Shown piece after piece: positions 9,563 through 17,602 of a stretch of 64,000 nt of DNA (its first letter is position 1; every line of letters starts with the position of its first letter). The translations under genes and the position numbers were made by a program. A model generated the notes under the pieces. That model did not search any database, was not told the DNA's origin, and was given only the letters and a program-made list of their open reading frames with translations. The DNA lies in contig JAXHUM010000044.1 in NCBI GenBank assembly GCA_034189325.1, positions 7,953 through 71,952 on the forward strand, in the 5' to 3' direction. This stretch comes from JAXHUM01 sp034189325 (GTDB taxonomy: Bacteria > Desulfobacterota > DSM-4660 > Desulfatiglandales > Desulfatiglandaceae).

Positions 9563-9871
9563 ATGGTGAACGACATCTATATAGTCAGTGAAGATGATGT
9601 GAAGAGGGAAAAGGAGAAGGCAAGAGCACTCCGACGTACCCACTGGTGGAACAACAGAATCAACAAGGGAATCTGCTATTATTGTCACTCCAAAGTCGGG
9701 CGAGCGCAATTAACAATGGATCACATCGTCCCTTTGAGCAGGGGCGGGAAATCCAAGAAGGGCAATATCGTCCCTGCTTGCAAGACGTGCAATAACAAAA
9801 AGAAATACCTCTTACCCCTCGAGTGGGACGAATACCTCAAATCCTTAGAAAAAAACTCACTCGATACCTGA
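9563..9871 (+). CDS. HNH endonuclease family protein
   Basis: A 102-residue protein with a complete HNH motif: paired Cys CYYC near residues 34-37, the catalytic DHIVPLSRGG with His, the central Asn in GNIVPAC, and the second pair CKTCN. The stop of the REC-PAS gene is 6 bases upstream, so they are likely co-transcribed. Small stand-alone HNH proteins of this kind are common and their substrate is generally unknown. Nothing around it marks an intron, phage or restriction system. Confidence 0.85.
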   Translation: MVNDIYIVSEDDVKREKEKARALRRTHWWNNRINKGICYYCHSKVGRAQLTMDHIVPLSRGGKSKKGNIVPACKTCNNKKKYLLPLEWDEYLKSLEKNSLDT

Positions 9872-9902
9872 TGTTTCCTGTCTCGGGAACCCCCTACAAT
9901 GA

Positions 9903-10724
9903 TTATACCGATACCCTTCCTCCAGGGCCCACCTCAACTTCAACACCGACAAGGCTCTCCGGATCCAAGGATAATCGATCGCATGCCCGGCCAAGATTGA
10001 CGCCAATTTCAAGATAACCGGAACTCCCGATGAGAACAAGCATCTCACCCTCATCCACGTCCGAGTACTTCTGACACAGGCCATCGATACGCTCATTTCG
10101 GACTCCTACTGAGGGATGGGCGCCCCTTAAGAATCCTTTAAGGTCTTTTTCATATATATTAGTGATTAAATTCCCGAAATGGTCTACCCGAATGATCTGA
10201 CCTGTCAGGATATCCCCCTTTCTCTTTACAGTCGGCAATTCCAGTTGAACAGGGTCATCTATGAGAGGTCCCATCCGAAGCAAATCAGCGCCTCGTGAAA
10301 GATGAGCCGCTACAGGAGCAAAGATATCTCTACCATGAAAAGTGCGGCTTAGATCGGGGAGAAAAAACTCCGCTTCGGTGAGATGGACAATCCTGACATC
10401 TCCATGCTTCTCTATAACCGGCCAGAAAATGCCGTTATCCGGCCCGACAAAGAAATGATCATCCGCTTTGAGAGCTATCGGGCGCCTGTTCCCCCCGACA
10501 CCGGGATCAACCACCGCCACATGGATTGATCCCTTTGGGAAGTAAGGATAGGCCTCCCTGAGAACACTCGCCCCTCGAAAGACATGACCCTGTTTGACTT
10601 GGTGGCTGATATCAACGAGTCTGGCACGCTGATTAATGGTGAGAATCGCCCCTTTCATTGCGCCCAGGTATGGATCAGTGAGACCAAAATCGGTTGTCAA
10701 TGTGATAATGCCGAATGTTTTCAA
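9903..10724 (-). CDS. S-adenosyl-L-methionine hydrolase (adenosine-forming), SAM hydroxide adenosyltransferase family
   Basis: A 273-residue enzyme of the DUF62/SAM hydroxide adenosyltransferase family, which splits SAM to adenosine and methionine using an activated hydroxide. Family motifs are seen: LTTDFGLTDPYLGAMKG at the N-terminus, VVDPGVGGNRRPIA, FVGPDNGIF, TFHGRDIFAPVAAHL, and DHFGNLITN before the beta-rich C-terminal domain. It starts with TTG, preceded by AGAGG about 7 bases upstream. A good promoter lies upstream on the minus strand (10850-10822). It is convergent with the HNH gene and divergent from rlpA. Confidence 0.92.
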   Translation of the reverse strand: MKTFGIITLTTDFGLTDPYLGAMKGAILTINQRARLVDISHQVKQGHVFRGASVLREAYPYFPKGSIHVAVVDPGVGGNRRPIALKADDHFFVGPDNGIFWPVIEKHGDVRIVHLTEAEFFLPDLSRTFHGRDIFAPVAAHLSRGADLLRMGPLIDDPVQLELPTVKRKGDILTGQIIRVDHFGNLITNIYEKDLKGFLRGAHPSVGVRNERIDGLCQKYSDVDEGEMLVLIGSSGYLEIGVNLGRACDRLSLDPESLVGVEVEVGPGGRVSV

Positions 10725-10821
10725 TCAAAATCCTCTAAGAGCAGGGGAGGTGTGTCATTCTCCAAATGAAATAGGCTTGAATCAATAAGATCGGTATAAA
10801 GGCACGTTTCTATAACTAAAA

Positions 10822-10850
10822 ATTATAGATAAGAAACCGATTGAAGTCAA
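10822..10850 (-). promoter_or_regulatory. Sigma-70-type promoter for the SAM hydrolase gene
   Basis: On the minus strand, TTGACT (10850-10845) and TATAAT (10827-10822) are separated by 17 bases. This is a near-consensus pair, about 100 bases upstream of the TTG start. Confidence 0.7.
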
Positions 10851-10866
10851 GAGACGATAATTAAGG

Positions 10867-10894
10867 TTGATAAAAAAGACTTTTCTGTTACAAT
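10867..10894 (+). promoter_or_regulatory. Sigma-70-type promoter for rlpA-like gene
   Basis: TTGATA (10867-10872) and TACAAT (10889-10894) are spaced by 16 bases, about 50 bases upstream of the RlpA-like start. Together with the minus-strand pair at 10822-10850 it forms a compact divergent promoter region. Confidence 0.65.
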
Positions 10895-10945
10895 TCTTGT
10901 GACAGAAAACCCTGACCAACCATGCAAAAGGAAAGTGGATCTCCA

Positions 10946-11737
10946 ATGATGAAAAATCTTCTGATGTTATCATTTGCCGTGGCTCTGTGCTCAGCGGGTT
11001 GCGCCAAGGAGGTGCAATATGTCAAGATGCCCAGGCATACACCTCATAAAAAGCTCATTGTTTTGCCCGATAGTCGAGACATACCCTCTCTCAGGCCCTA
11101 TGTCGTCAACGGCACCAAATACTATCCCCTGCCCAATTCGGACGGTTTTGTCCAATTCGGAAAAGCTTCCTGGTACGGGAAGAAATTTCACGGCAGGACC
11201 ACCTCCAGCGGCGAAAAATACAATATGTATGAGATATCAGCAGCCCACAAGACCCTTCCATTGGGCACCTACGTGCGTGTAACCAGGCTTTCCAACAAAA
11301 AGGCTGTTACGCTAAGAATCAATGACCGCGGACCATTCGTCAAAGGAAGGATCATCGATCTATCCTATGCCGCAGGCAAGAAGATCGGCCTGATCGGCCC
11401 TGGGGTGTGCGATGTGAAAGTCGTGGCCCTTGGAAAGGAGATCGGAGAACTCACATCATCTGGTGGAAGAAAACCGATCATAGAAACCGACGATTTCAGG
11501 AGGGGCGACTTTACCGTTCAGGTTGGGGCGTTCAAAGTGAGAGAAAATGCCACCCAGCTTGCTGATCGTCTAAAAGTTATCTTCAATTATGTCGATGTGA
11601 AGCCCTTTAAAGACTTGGAAGCAGGAACCCTTTACAGGGTTCGAGTCTCAAAGGCCCGCACCTTGGTTGACGCTGAAAAAACCGTTACAAAACTGGGAGA
11701 GATGGGTCTTAAAGGGGTGTTTATCGTAGGCATTTAA
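10946..11737 (+). CDS. rlpA: RlpA-like septal ring lytic transglycosylase lipoprotein
   Basis: A lipoprotein of about 263 residues. A signal sequence ends in a lipobox (CSAGC). A double-psi beta-barrel follows (about 70-165) with FGKASWYGKKFHGRTTSSGE, LPLGTYVRV and INDRGPFVKGRIIDLS, containing the family's catalytic Asp. A C-terminal SPOR domain (about 185-262; FTVQVGAF) binds denuded glycan at the septum. RlpA cleaves peptide-free glycan strands during daughter-cell separation. The start at 10946 is preferred over 10922 because it gives a normal signal peptide and has AAAGGAAAG upstream. Confidence 0.9.
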   Translation: MMKNLLMLSFAVALCSAGCAKEVQYVKMPRHTPHKKLIVLPDSRDIPSLRPYVVNGTKYYPLPNSDGFVQFGKASWYGKKFHGRTTSSGEKYNMYEISAAHKTLPLGTYVRVTRLSNKKAVTLRINDRGPFVKGRIIDLSYAAGKKIGLIGPGVCDVKVVALGKEIGELTSSGGRKPIIETDDFRRGDFTVQVGAFKVRENATQLADRLKVIFNYVDVKPFKDLEAGTLYRVRVSKARTLVDAEKTVTKLGEMGLKGVFIVGI

Positions 11738-11742
11738 GTATC

Positions 11743-12024
11743 TTAATTAATCCTTTCGCGAAGAACTCCGGACGTCTTAAAGACAACGACCCTGCGAGCC
11801 CTTAGCTGCAAGTCTTCCGTGGTCTGAGGATTTCGGCCTCTCCTCTCTGATTTGTCCTTGACGACAAATTTGCCGAAACCGCTCACCAGGACATCTTCGC
11901 CGTTTTCGAGGGCCTGCTTCATGATTTCCAGAAGACTCTCAACAACGACCCTGGATTGGCTCTTGCTCAGACCGACTTCATTATAAATACTGTTAATGAT
12001 CCATTCTTTGGTTAAAGCCCCCAT
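11743..12024 (-). CDS. ihfA: Integration host factor subunit alpha
   Basis: A 93-residue HU/IHF-family DNA-bending protein. It begins ALTKEWIINSIYNEVGLSK and carries the family signature GFGKFVVKDKSERRGRNPQT, including the Pro that intercalates in the minor groove. An upstream extension to 12132 is rejected because AGGAG sits 6 bases before the ATG at 12024. Alpha rather than HU is inferred from the sequence of the arm and C-terminus. It is the last gene of the minus-strand run after coaD, with its own promoter at 12210-12182. Confidence 0.88.
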   Translation of the reverse strand: MGALTKEWIINSIYNEVGLSKSQSRVVVESLLEIMKQALENGEDVLVSGFGKFVVKDKSERRGRNPQTTEDLQLRARRVVVFKTSGVLRERIN

Positions 12025-12181
12025 TCTAGCTCCTCTCATCCTCTTTTCTAAGATCTTCAGTGAACTTGCGGAAAATCCCGACCGGTGTCCATCCGTGAAG
12101 GGTCTTTTCGATATCCCTCTTCGGAACCCCACCTCTGATTCCGAATAAAAAGACTTATTTATGGATAGATATCAGTTAGGA

Positions 12182-12210
12182 AATATTGCCTAAGCTGAAA
12201 TAGGTGTCAA
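12182..12210 (-). promoter_or_regulatory. Candidate promoter for ihfA
   Basis: On the minus strand, TTGACA (12210-12205) and AATATT (12187-12182) are spaced by 17 bases. The -35 box is perfect, the -10 box matches 4 of 6, and the element overlaps the coaD stop. It would give ihfA transcription independent of the long upstream run. Confidence 0.5.
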
Positions 12211-12704
12211 GTATTTTTTAACTCAAGGTACTTTTCTTTCAGCTTTCCGTTAACGAATTCAGGCACGAGACCGCTGACGTCTCCGCCCACACTTGCGGCC
12301 TCTTTGATAATCGAAGAACTTGTGTAAAACCACTTGTAATCCGTCATCAGAAAAATCGATTGGACATTCCGGTTCAGTTTGCGGTTCATAAGCGCCATCT
12401 GAAATTCATACTCGAAGTCCGAAAGAGCCCTGATCCCTCTCAGAATAACATTTGAATTTTTCTTGACGGCATAATCCACCAGCAGTCCCTCAAAGGTATC
12501 TATTTCTATATTGGCAAATTTTCTCAAAGTATATTCGATCATCTCTATTCTCTCTTGAATAGAGAAAAGAGGGATTTTTTGAGGGTTATTGAGGATGGCG
12601 ACAGTCAATCGGTCAAATATCTTAACGGCCCTCTTAACAACACTCAAGTGGCCGTTTGTTATCGGATCAAAGGTGCCGGGATAAATTGCCGTTCTTCCAT
12701 TCAT
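12207..12704 (-). CDS. coaD: Phosphopantetheine adenylyltransferase
   Basis: A 165-residue enzyme catalysing the fourth step of coenzyme A synthesis: ATP plus 4'-phosphopantetheine gives dephospho-CoA. It has the nucleotidyltransferase motif YPGTFDPITNGHL with the TxGH-type His, RGIRALSDFEYEFQMA and the C-terminal SSSIIKEAASVGGDV. It is of normal family length. The ATG at 12704 is preferred because AAGGA lies 6 bases upstream. The gene starts immediately after the rsmD stop (12707), a common pairing in bacteria. Confidence 0.96.
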   Translation of the reverse strand: MNGRTAIYPGTFDPITNGHLSVVKRAVKIFDRLTVAILNNPQKIPLFSIQERIEMIEYTLRKFANIEIDTFEGLLVDYAVKKNSNVILRGIRALSDFEYEFQMALMNRKLNRNVQSIFLMTDYKWFYTSSSIIKEAASVGGDVSGLVPEFVNGKLKEKYLELKNT

Positions 12705-12706
12705 GG

Positions 12707-13264
12707 TCAGTCCTTGCAAGTATATAAACTGATTTTGGTATCTCCGTAAAGCCGCACATCGGTTTTCTCAAGATTCCGAAAGGAATCGGGAAGCTCTTCA
12801 TCTTTGGATGATTCAGCAATAACACGAGATCCTCTAGTGAGGAGATCTGTTTCTGAAAACTCACTGAGGAGGGGGGGGATAAAGTCTCTCCCATAGGGTG
12901 GATCAATAAAAACCAGTTGGAATTGTTCCTCTTTAATGGGTCGATCTTGAGGAATTCCCCTTCTTAAATCTCTCTTCAAAACCATCCCGCAATCCTGAAA
13001 TCCCAAAGATCGGAGGTTATCACGTATCAGTTTTATAGATTGTTCTGAATAGTCAACAAACACGGCCCGTGCCGCTCCTCTACTCAACCCCTCTAAACCC
13101 AGACTTCCTGTGCCTGCGAAAAGATCAAGCAAGACAACTCCAAATAAATCTTGCCCAATAATACTGAAAACAGCCTCTCTGACCTTATCCGAGGTTGGTC
13201 TGATGTTCCGGCTCATTGGAGTTTTCAGACTATGGCCTTTTGACAGCCCCCCTGTGATTCTCAT
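12707..13264 (-). CDS. rsmD: 16S rRNA (guanine(966)-N(2))-methyltransferase RsmD
   Basis: A 185-residue SAM-dependent methyltransferase. It has the family start MRITGG, RPTSDKVREAVFSII, motif I LDLFAGTGSLGLEGLSRGA, and the catalytic motif IV FIDPPYG. It methylates G966 of 16S rRNA during 30S assembly. It is followed directly by coaD and preceded by pssA within 12 bases, so it belongs to the same transcription unit. Confidence 0.95.
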   Translation of the reverse strand: MRITGGLSKGHSLKTPMSRNIRPTSDKVREAVFSIIGQDLFGVVLLDLFAGTGSLGLEGLSRGAARAVFVDYSEQSIKLIRDNLRSLGFQDCGMVLKRDLRRGIPQDRPIKEEQFQLVFIDPPYGRDFIPPLLSEFSETDLLTRGSRVIAESSKDEELPDSFRNLEKTDVRLYGDTKISLYTCKD

Positions 13265-13276
13265 TTTCCCCTGACA

Positions 13277-14065
13277 CTACTCTCCATTGACCTTGACTTC
13301 CCGCACTTCCTCAATCAGTTCCACTGAATCTGATCTTTTCTTTCTGAATCGATACAGGCTAACCACAGGTCCTGATATTATGTAGGCGGCGAGAATAAAA
13401 AACAGCGTGACCTTCGGCTTATACGCGATCACAATAAGGATAAGTATGCTGGTAACCAGCACATGGAAGGGCTTTCGCTTCCTCAGGTCGAGTTTCTTGA
13501 AACTAGGGTAATCAATCGTGCTCACCATAAAAAAGGATAACACGTAGACAAGAAAAAGGACCGACATATGCCCGAAATCCGTCAGGCCTCCAACAGTGGT
13601 CAAAAAAAGGATGAGAGAGGCAATAAAGGTGGCAGCGGCTGGAATCGGGAGTCCTTTGAAGAAATTCGGTTCCAGCCTGGAATTCTGGACATTGAACCTC
13701 GCTAGACGCAAGGCACCGCATATAACGAACACGGAACAGGCCATCCATCCCAGTCGCCCAAAAGGCTCCAACGCCCATCTGAAGGTCAGCACCGCAGGGG
13801 CAACCCCAAAAGCCACCAGATCAGCAAGGGAATCGTATTCGATCCCAAATTGACTGGTTGAGCGGGTCAGGCGGGCTATCCGCCCATCCAGCCCATCCAG
13901 AAGACAGGAGACAATAATGGCAATCGCTGCTGTCTCATATCTTCCCTGAATAGAGGCTATAATCGCATAAAAGCCACAGAAAAGGCTCGCTGAAGTGAAC
14001 AGATTCGGGACAATATAGATGCCCCTCTTGCTTCCTTTCGGTCTTTTCTTAGGATAGTTTCTCAT
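13277..14065 (-). CDS. pssA: CDP-diacylglycerol--serine O-phosphatidyltransferase
   Basis: A 262-residue integral membrane enzyme that makes phosphatidylserine from CDP-diacylglycerol and serine. The CDP-alcohol phosphotransferase signature is split across DGLDGRIARL and FGIEYDSLADLVAFG, with the metal-binding Asp residues. About seven or eight hydrophobic segments follow. The N-terminus is basic (RNYPKKRPKGSKRG). The start at 14065 is chosen because it overlaps the psd stop by four bases (ATGA), giving translational coupling. Upstream extensions lie within psd. Confidence 0.94.
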   Translation of the reverse strand: MRNYPKKRPKGSKRGIYIVPNLFTSASLFCGFYAIIASIQGRYETAAIAIIVSCLLDGLDGRIARLTRSTSQFGIEYDSLADLVAFGVAPAVLTFRWALEPFGRLGWMACSVFVICGALRLARFNVQNSRLEPNFFKGLPIPAAATFIASLILFLTTVGGLTDFGHMSVLFLVYVLSFFMVSTIDYPSFKKLDLRKRKPFHVLVTSILILIVIAYKPKVTLFFILAAYIISGPVVSLYRFRKKRSDSVELIEEVREVKVNGE

Positions 14066-14607
14066 AATAAGTACCCGATGATGGTTTCTCCCGCCCTCAC
14101 TTTCTTCCGTGACTCTGAGATGATCTCGCTGGAAATGGGAAGATAGACCTCCAACCTCGATCCAAAGCGTATTAGCCCAAATCTCTGTGACTGAACCACA
14201 TGGTCGTTCTCTTTTACCCAGCAAGCAATACGACGTGCAATAAGACCTGCGATCTGGATAACGACAATTTTTCTGGAGCCGGACGTTTCAATGGTGATCC
14301 TGTTATTTTCATTATCCTCTGAAGCCTTATCCAGATTCGCGGAAAGGAACCTCCCCCTTCGATATTCAACGTCCTTGATAATGCCATCTGTCGGGATCCT
14401 GTTCACATGGACGTTAAAGACCGACATAAAGATGCTCACCTTGACGGCAGGCTCACCAAGGGGGTTATTGCCGTCCTCCAAACGTTGTACGCTCAGGATG
14501 GTGCCATCAGCAGGTGATAAGACGGCATTTTGTTCGACGCTCCCTCCTCTGTCCGGGTCGCGGAAAAAAAAGACGACGAAGAGGGTGACCGAACAAGCTA
14601 CGATCAA
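14062..14607 (-). CDS. psd: Phosphatidylserine decarboxylase (short, bacterial/archaeal type)
   Basis: A decarboxylase converting phosphatidylserine to phosphatidylethanolamine. Visible are FFRDPDR, LSPADGTI, VHVNRIP and the C-terminal RFGSRLEVYLP; the proenzyme self-cleaves in the short GS motif (RFGSR) to form the pyruvoyl group. The TTG at 14607 is the only standard start, but the same frame stays open upstream to a TAG at 14781-14779 and encodes the N-terminal hydrophobic part expected of the family (PVAREGIPFIIACS). No ATG, GTG or TTG occurs in that extension, so the true start is unresolved. It overlaps pssA by four bases. Confidence 0.88.
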   Translation of the reverse strand: MIVACSVTLFVVFFFRDPDRGGSVEQNAVLSPADGTILSVQRLEDGNNPLGEPAVKVSIFMSVFNVHVNRIPTDGIIKDVEYRRGRFLSANLDKASEDNENNRITIETSGSRKIVVIQIAGLIARRIACWVKENDHVVQSQRFGLIRFGSRLEVYLPISSEIISESRKKVRAGETIIGYLL

Positions 14608-14935
14608 TGGAAACAGTAGTCTGAAATAGACTAAAGCTGCAATGATGATGGAGCAGGCAATGATAAAAGGAATGCCTTCCCTTGCGACAGGCCACCTGTT
14701 GTGAATTCGTGATTTGTCTATTCGAGAATCGATAATGTGAGGCCCAAAATAATAGATAAATTCTTTCCCCCGCAGTCTCTAATGACTCGGTCGGAGGAAA
14801 ATTCAACGGAAAAGTCTACCTGTCCGATGCCTTTTTGTCAATGTCCTTGGACGGGCCGCTCTGAATCCGGCTACAAAAGGGGGCCGGGACAGTTCGAAAG
14901 ACCACGAGAAGGCATTATCAAGGGAACCCCCTATC

Positions 14936-16291
14936 CTACCCTTTCAGTCGATCTTCCACCTTCGCCATGAATATCTTTCGTATCTCTTCAAGACGCTTCT
15001 CATCGGTGGCCTCAAAACGAAGGACAAGGACAGGCTGTGTATTAGACGCCCTTACCAATCCCCAACCGCCGTCAAATAGGACCCTGGCGCCGTCCACATC
15101 AATGACTTGATACTCCCTCTTGAATTCCTCTGCCAGTTCAGCCACAATTTTGAATTTCTTGTCTTCAGGGCACTCCATGCGGATTTCCGGCGTGTTGACC
15201 ATCTTCGGAATATCATCCGTCAACTCCTTAAGGCTTTTGTCCGTACGAGTCACTATTTCAAGGAGCCTTGCGCCGGCATAAATGGCATCGTCAAACCCAA
15301 AGTACCTCTCTTTGAAAAAGATGTGTCCGCTCATCTCTCCTGCGAGCAGGGCGTTTTCCTCTTTCATCTTGCTTTTAATAAGGGAATGACCTGCCTTCCA
15401 CATAATCGCCTTTCCGCCATGTTTTTCGATCTCATCATACAAGACCTGGGAACATTTCACTTCCCCGATGATCTTTCCCCCAGGGTGTCTACTGAGCAAA
15501 TCGCGGGCAAATAGGACCATAAGCTGGTCTCCCCACAGTATATTCCCTTCATTATCAACGACGCCGATCCTATCGGCATCTCCATCAAAGGCAATGCCCA
15601 GGTCCGCCGACGACTTACGTATCTCCGACATCATGAACTCAAGGTTTTCCGGAATGGTCGGATCAGGATGATGGTTGGGAAATCTTCCGTCAGGTTCACA
15701 GAAAAGGGGAATAACGTCAAAACCGGATCTTTTATAAGCTTCAAGGGCAACAGGCCCTCCAACCCCGTTTCCGCCATCCACAACAGCGCGTTTCTTTACT
15801 GGTCCGCCTTCAATATTCTTCTCCTGATAGTCGATGTAAGGCCCGACAATATTGACCTCTTCTTGCCCCCCCTTGCCGTGTCTGAAATCACCTGATTCAA
15901 TAATTTCTCTGATCTTCTGAATCTCTTCGCCATGGATAGATGTCTTTCCAAGGCAAACCTTGAAACCGTTAAACTCCGGTGGATTATGACTCCCGGTGAT
16001 CTGGATACCGCCGTCGAGATCAAGATGGTGCAATGAAAAATAGAGGAGAGGCGTTGGAACCATGCCCAGATTCAGCACACGTAGGCCGGTCTCCATGAGA
16101 GCGGCAATGAACCACTTTGAAAGATCAGGCGAACTCAATCGGCAGTCGCGACCGACAGAAATCCTGAGAGCCCCTTTATTACGAAAATAGGTCCCTGAGC
16201 CAAGGCCGAGGAGATGAACAGTCTCCTTGTTGAGATCATCCGGAACAAGACCTCGGATATCGTATTCCCTAAAAATATGCGGTTTTATCAT
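14936..16291 (-). CDS. Phosphomannomutase/phosphoglucomutase
   Basis: A 451-residue alpha-D-phosphohexomutase, AlgC/ManB type, which interconverts hexose 1- and 6-phosphates for polysaccharide and LPS synthesis. Four domains are seen: start IFREYDIRG, phosphoserine loop ITGSHNPPEFNG (about 100), metal loop FDGDADRIG (about 235), sugar-binding GEMSGH (about 320), and the phosphate-binding RASNTQP near the C-terminus. The ATG at 16291 follows AAGGAG with 5 bases of spacing; GTG at 16294 is less likely. It lies between argJ and psd on the same strand. Confidence 0.94.
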   Translation of the reverse strand: MIKPHIFREYDIRGLVPDDLNKETVHLLGLGSGTYFRNKGALRISVGRDCRLSSPDLSKWFIAALMETGLRVLNLGMVPTPLLYFSLHHLDLDGGIQITGSHNPPEFNGFKVCLGKTSIHGEEIQKIREIIESGDFRHGKGGQEEVNIVGPYIDYQEKNIEGGPVKKRAVVDGGNGVGGPVALEAYKRSGFDVIPLFCEPDGRFPNHHPDPTIPENLEFMMSEIRKSSADLGIAFDGDADRIGVVDNEGNILWGDQLMVLFARDLLSRHPGGKIIGEVKCSQVLYDEIEKHGGKAIMWKAGHSLIKSKMKEENALLAGEMSGHIFFKERYFGFDDAIYAGARLLEIVTRTDKSLKELTDDIPKMVNTPEIRMECPEDKKFKIVAELAEEFKREYQVIDVDGARVLFDGGWGLVRASNTQPVLVLRFEATDEKRLEEIRKIFMAKVEDRLKG

Positions 16292-16372
16292 CACGTCTCC
16301 TTTTTCTCTTTGTCAAAGCGGCATACGACCTAAGACCCTTGAAAAACGCTCCAATGGGTCGTGAGACCGACG

Positions 16373-17563
16373 TCACGTCCTGTAATCGGCATTGATAGAG
16401 ACATACTCGTGGGTTAGGTCACAGGTTACGACCTTGTCTCTAAATCCACCCATGTTGAGATCAATCACCAGTCTGAATTCTCCAAGAGCCATATTTTGAG
16501 ACGCCCTCTCTTCATATGCAACTCCCTTGCCAAGGCCCTTCTCTACGATCAGGATATCATCAATCCAGATATCCACCCTCTCCTCGATCATCTCAATCCC
16601 CGCCCGTCCGAGGGCGGCCATGATTCGGCCCCAATTGGGATCCTGGCCGTAAAAGGCCGTCTTTACAAGGGGGGAGTTGGCGACAGTCTTTGCGGCAACG
16701 AGCGCGTCCGACGCGCTATGGGCGCCACAAATCTCTACATGTACTACCTTTGTGGCCCCCTCTCCATCCTTGACAATCATGTGGGACAGATCACTCATAA
16801 CGCTCTCCAACCCTTTGGAGAAGGCCCGGTACTCCTCTTTGGAGAGTGGCCCGTTTCCCGTCATCCCGTTGGCAAGGGCAAGAACAGTATCATTGGTACT
16901 GGTGTCTCCGTCCACCGTAATGCGGTTAAAGGTAGACTCCACTGAAAAAAGGAGCGCCTCCTCCAGGTGGCCGGCATCTATCTCAATGTCACTTATGACG
17001 AAGGCAAGCATGGTGGCCATATTCGGCATAATCATACCGGCCCCTTTGGCAATGCCCATGATCCGGTAGGTCCGGCCAGCGGCACGACCCTCAAAAAAAC
17101 TGAGTTTTGGGAAGGAGTCCGTAGTCATTATAGCCTCTGCCGCCAGGGGCATGCCCTCTATCGAGAGCCCCCCAGCGAGTTCAGGGATGGCCCCTGAGAC
17201 AAGATCCATGTCAAGGGGTCGCCCGATAACGCCCGTCGACGCGACAAGGACCTCGTCAGGATCAATTCCAAGCGCTTCAGCGGTCAGAACAGCCATGCGA
17301 CCAGCATCGTCCAACCCCCTTTTACCGGAGCAGGCATTGGCATTCCCGGAGTTCGCAATAATAGCCCTCGCAACGTGATTACGGATATGCTTTTGCGTCA
17401 GAAGCACAGGGGCCGCCTTGACTTTGTTTGTTGTAAACAGGCCTGCTGCGACCGCGGCTTTTTCCGAAAAGATGAGGGCCAGATCAAGGCCATTTCCCTT
17501 CTTGAGTCCCGCTTTCACGGCCCATGCCTTGAAGCCCTTGATAGGCTTCGCGTTCGAATTCAT
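16373..17563 (-). CDS. argJ: Bifunctional glutamate N-acetyltransferase/ornithine acetyltransferase
   Basis: A 396-residue Ntn-type enzyme of arginine synthesis. It transfers acetyl from N-acetylornithine to glutamate, and in the bifunctional form also uses acetyl-CoA. The autocleavage site is seen in KGAGMIMPNMATMLAF, where Thr becomes the nucleophile of the beta chain. Other family segments are TTNKVKAAPV, NSGNANACSG and GQDPNWGRI. Length and C-terminus (EYVSINADYRT) are normal. It lies 39 bases after secA on the same strand. Confidence 0.96.
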   Translation of the reverse strand: MNSNAKPIKGFKAWAVKAGLKKGNGLDLALIFSEKAAVAAGLFTTNKVKAAPVLLTQKHIRNHVARAIIANSGNANACSGKRGLDDAGRMAVLTAEALGIDPDEVLVASTGVIGRPLDMDLVSGAIPELAGGLSIEGMPLAAEAIMTTDSFPKLSFFEGRAAGRTYRIMGIAKGAGMIMPNMATMLAFVISDIEIDAGHLEEALLFSVESTFNRITVDGDTSTNDTVLALANGMTGNGPLSKEEYRAFSKGLESVMSDLSHMIVKDGEGATKVVHVEICGAHSASDALVAAKTVANSPLVKTAFYGQDPNWGRIMAALGRAGIEMIEERVDIWIDDILIVEKGLGKGVAYEERASQNMALGEFRLVIDLNMGGFRDKVVTCDLTHEYVSINADYRT

Positions 17564-17602
17564 ATGCTCTCTCTTTATTTTCTTGGCGTTGGCAGCTTTC
17601 TA

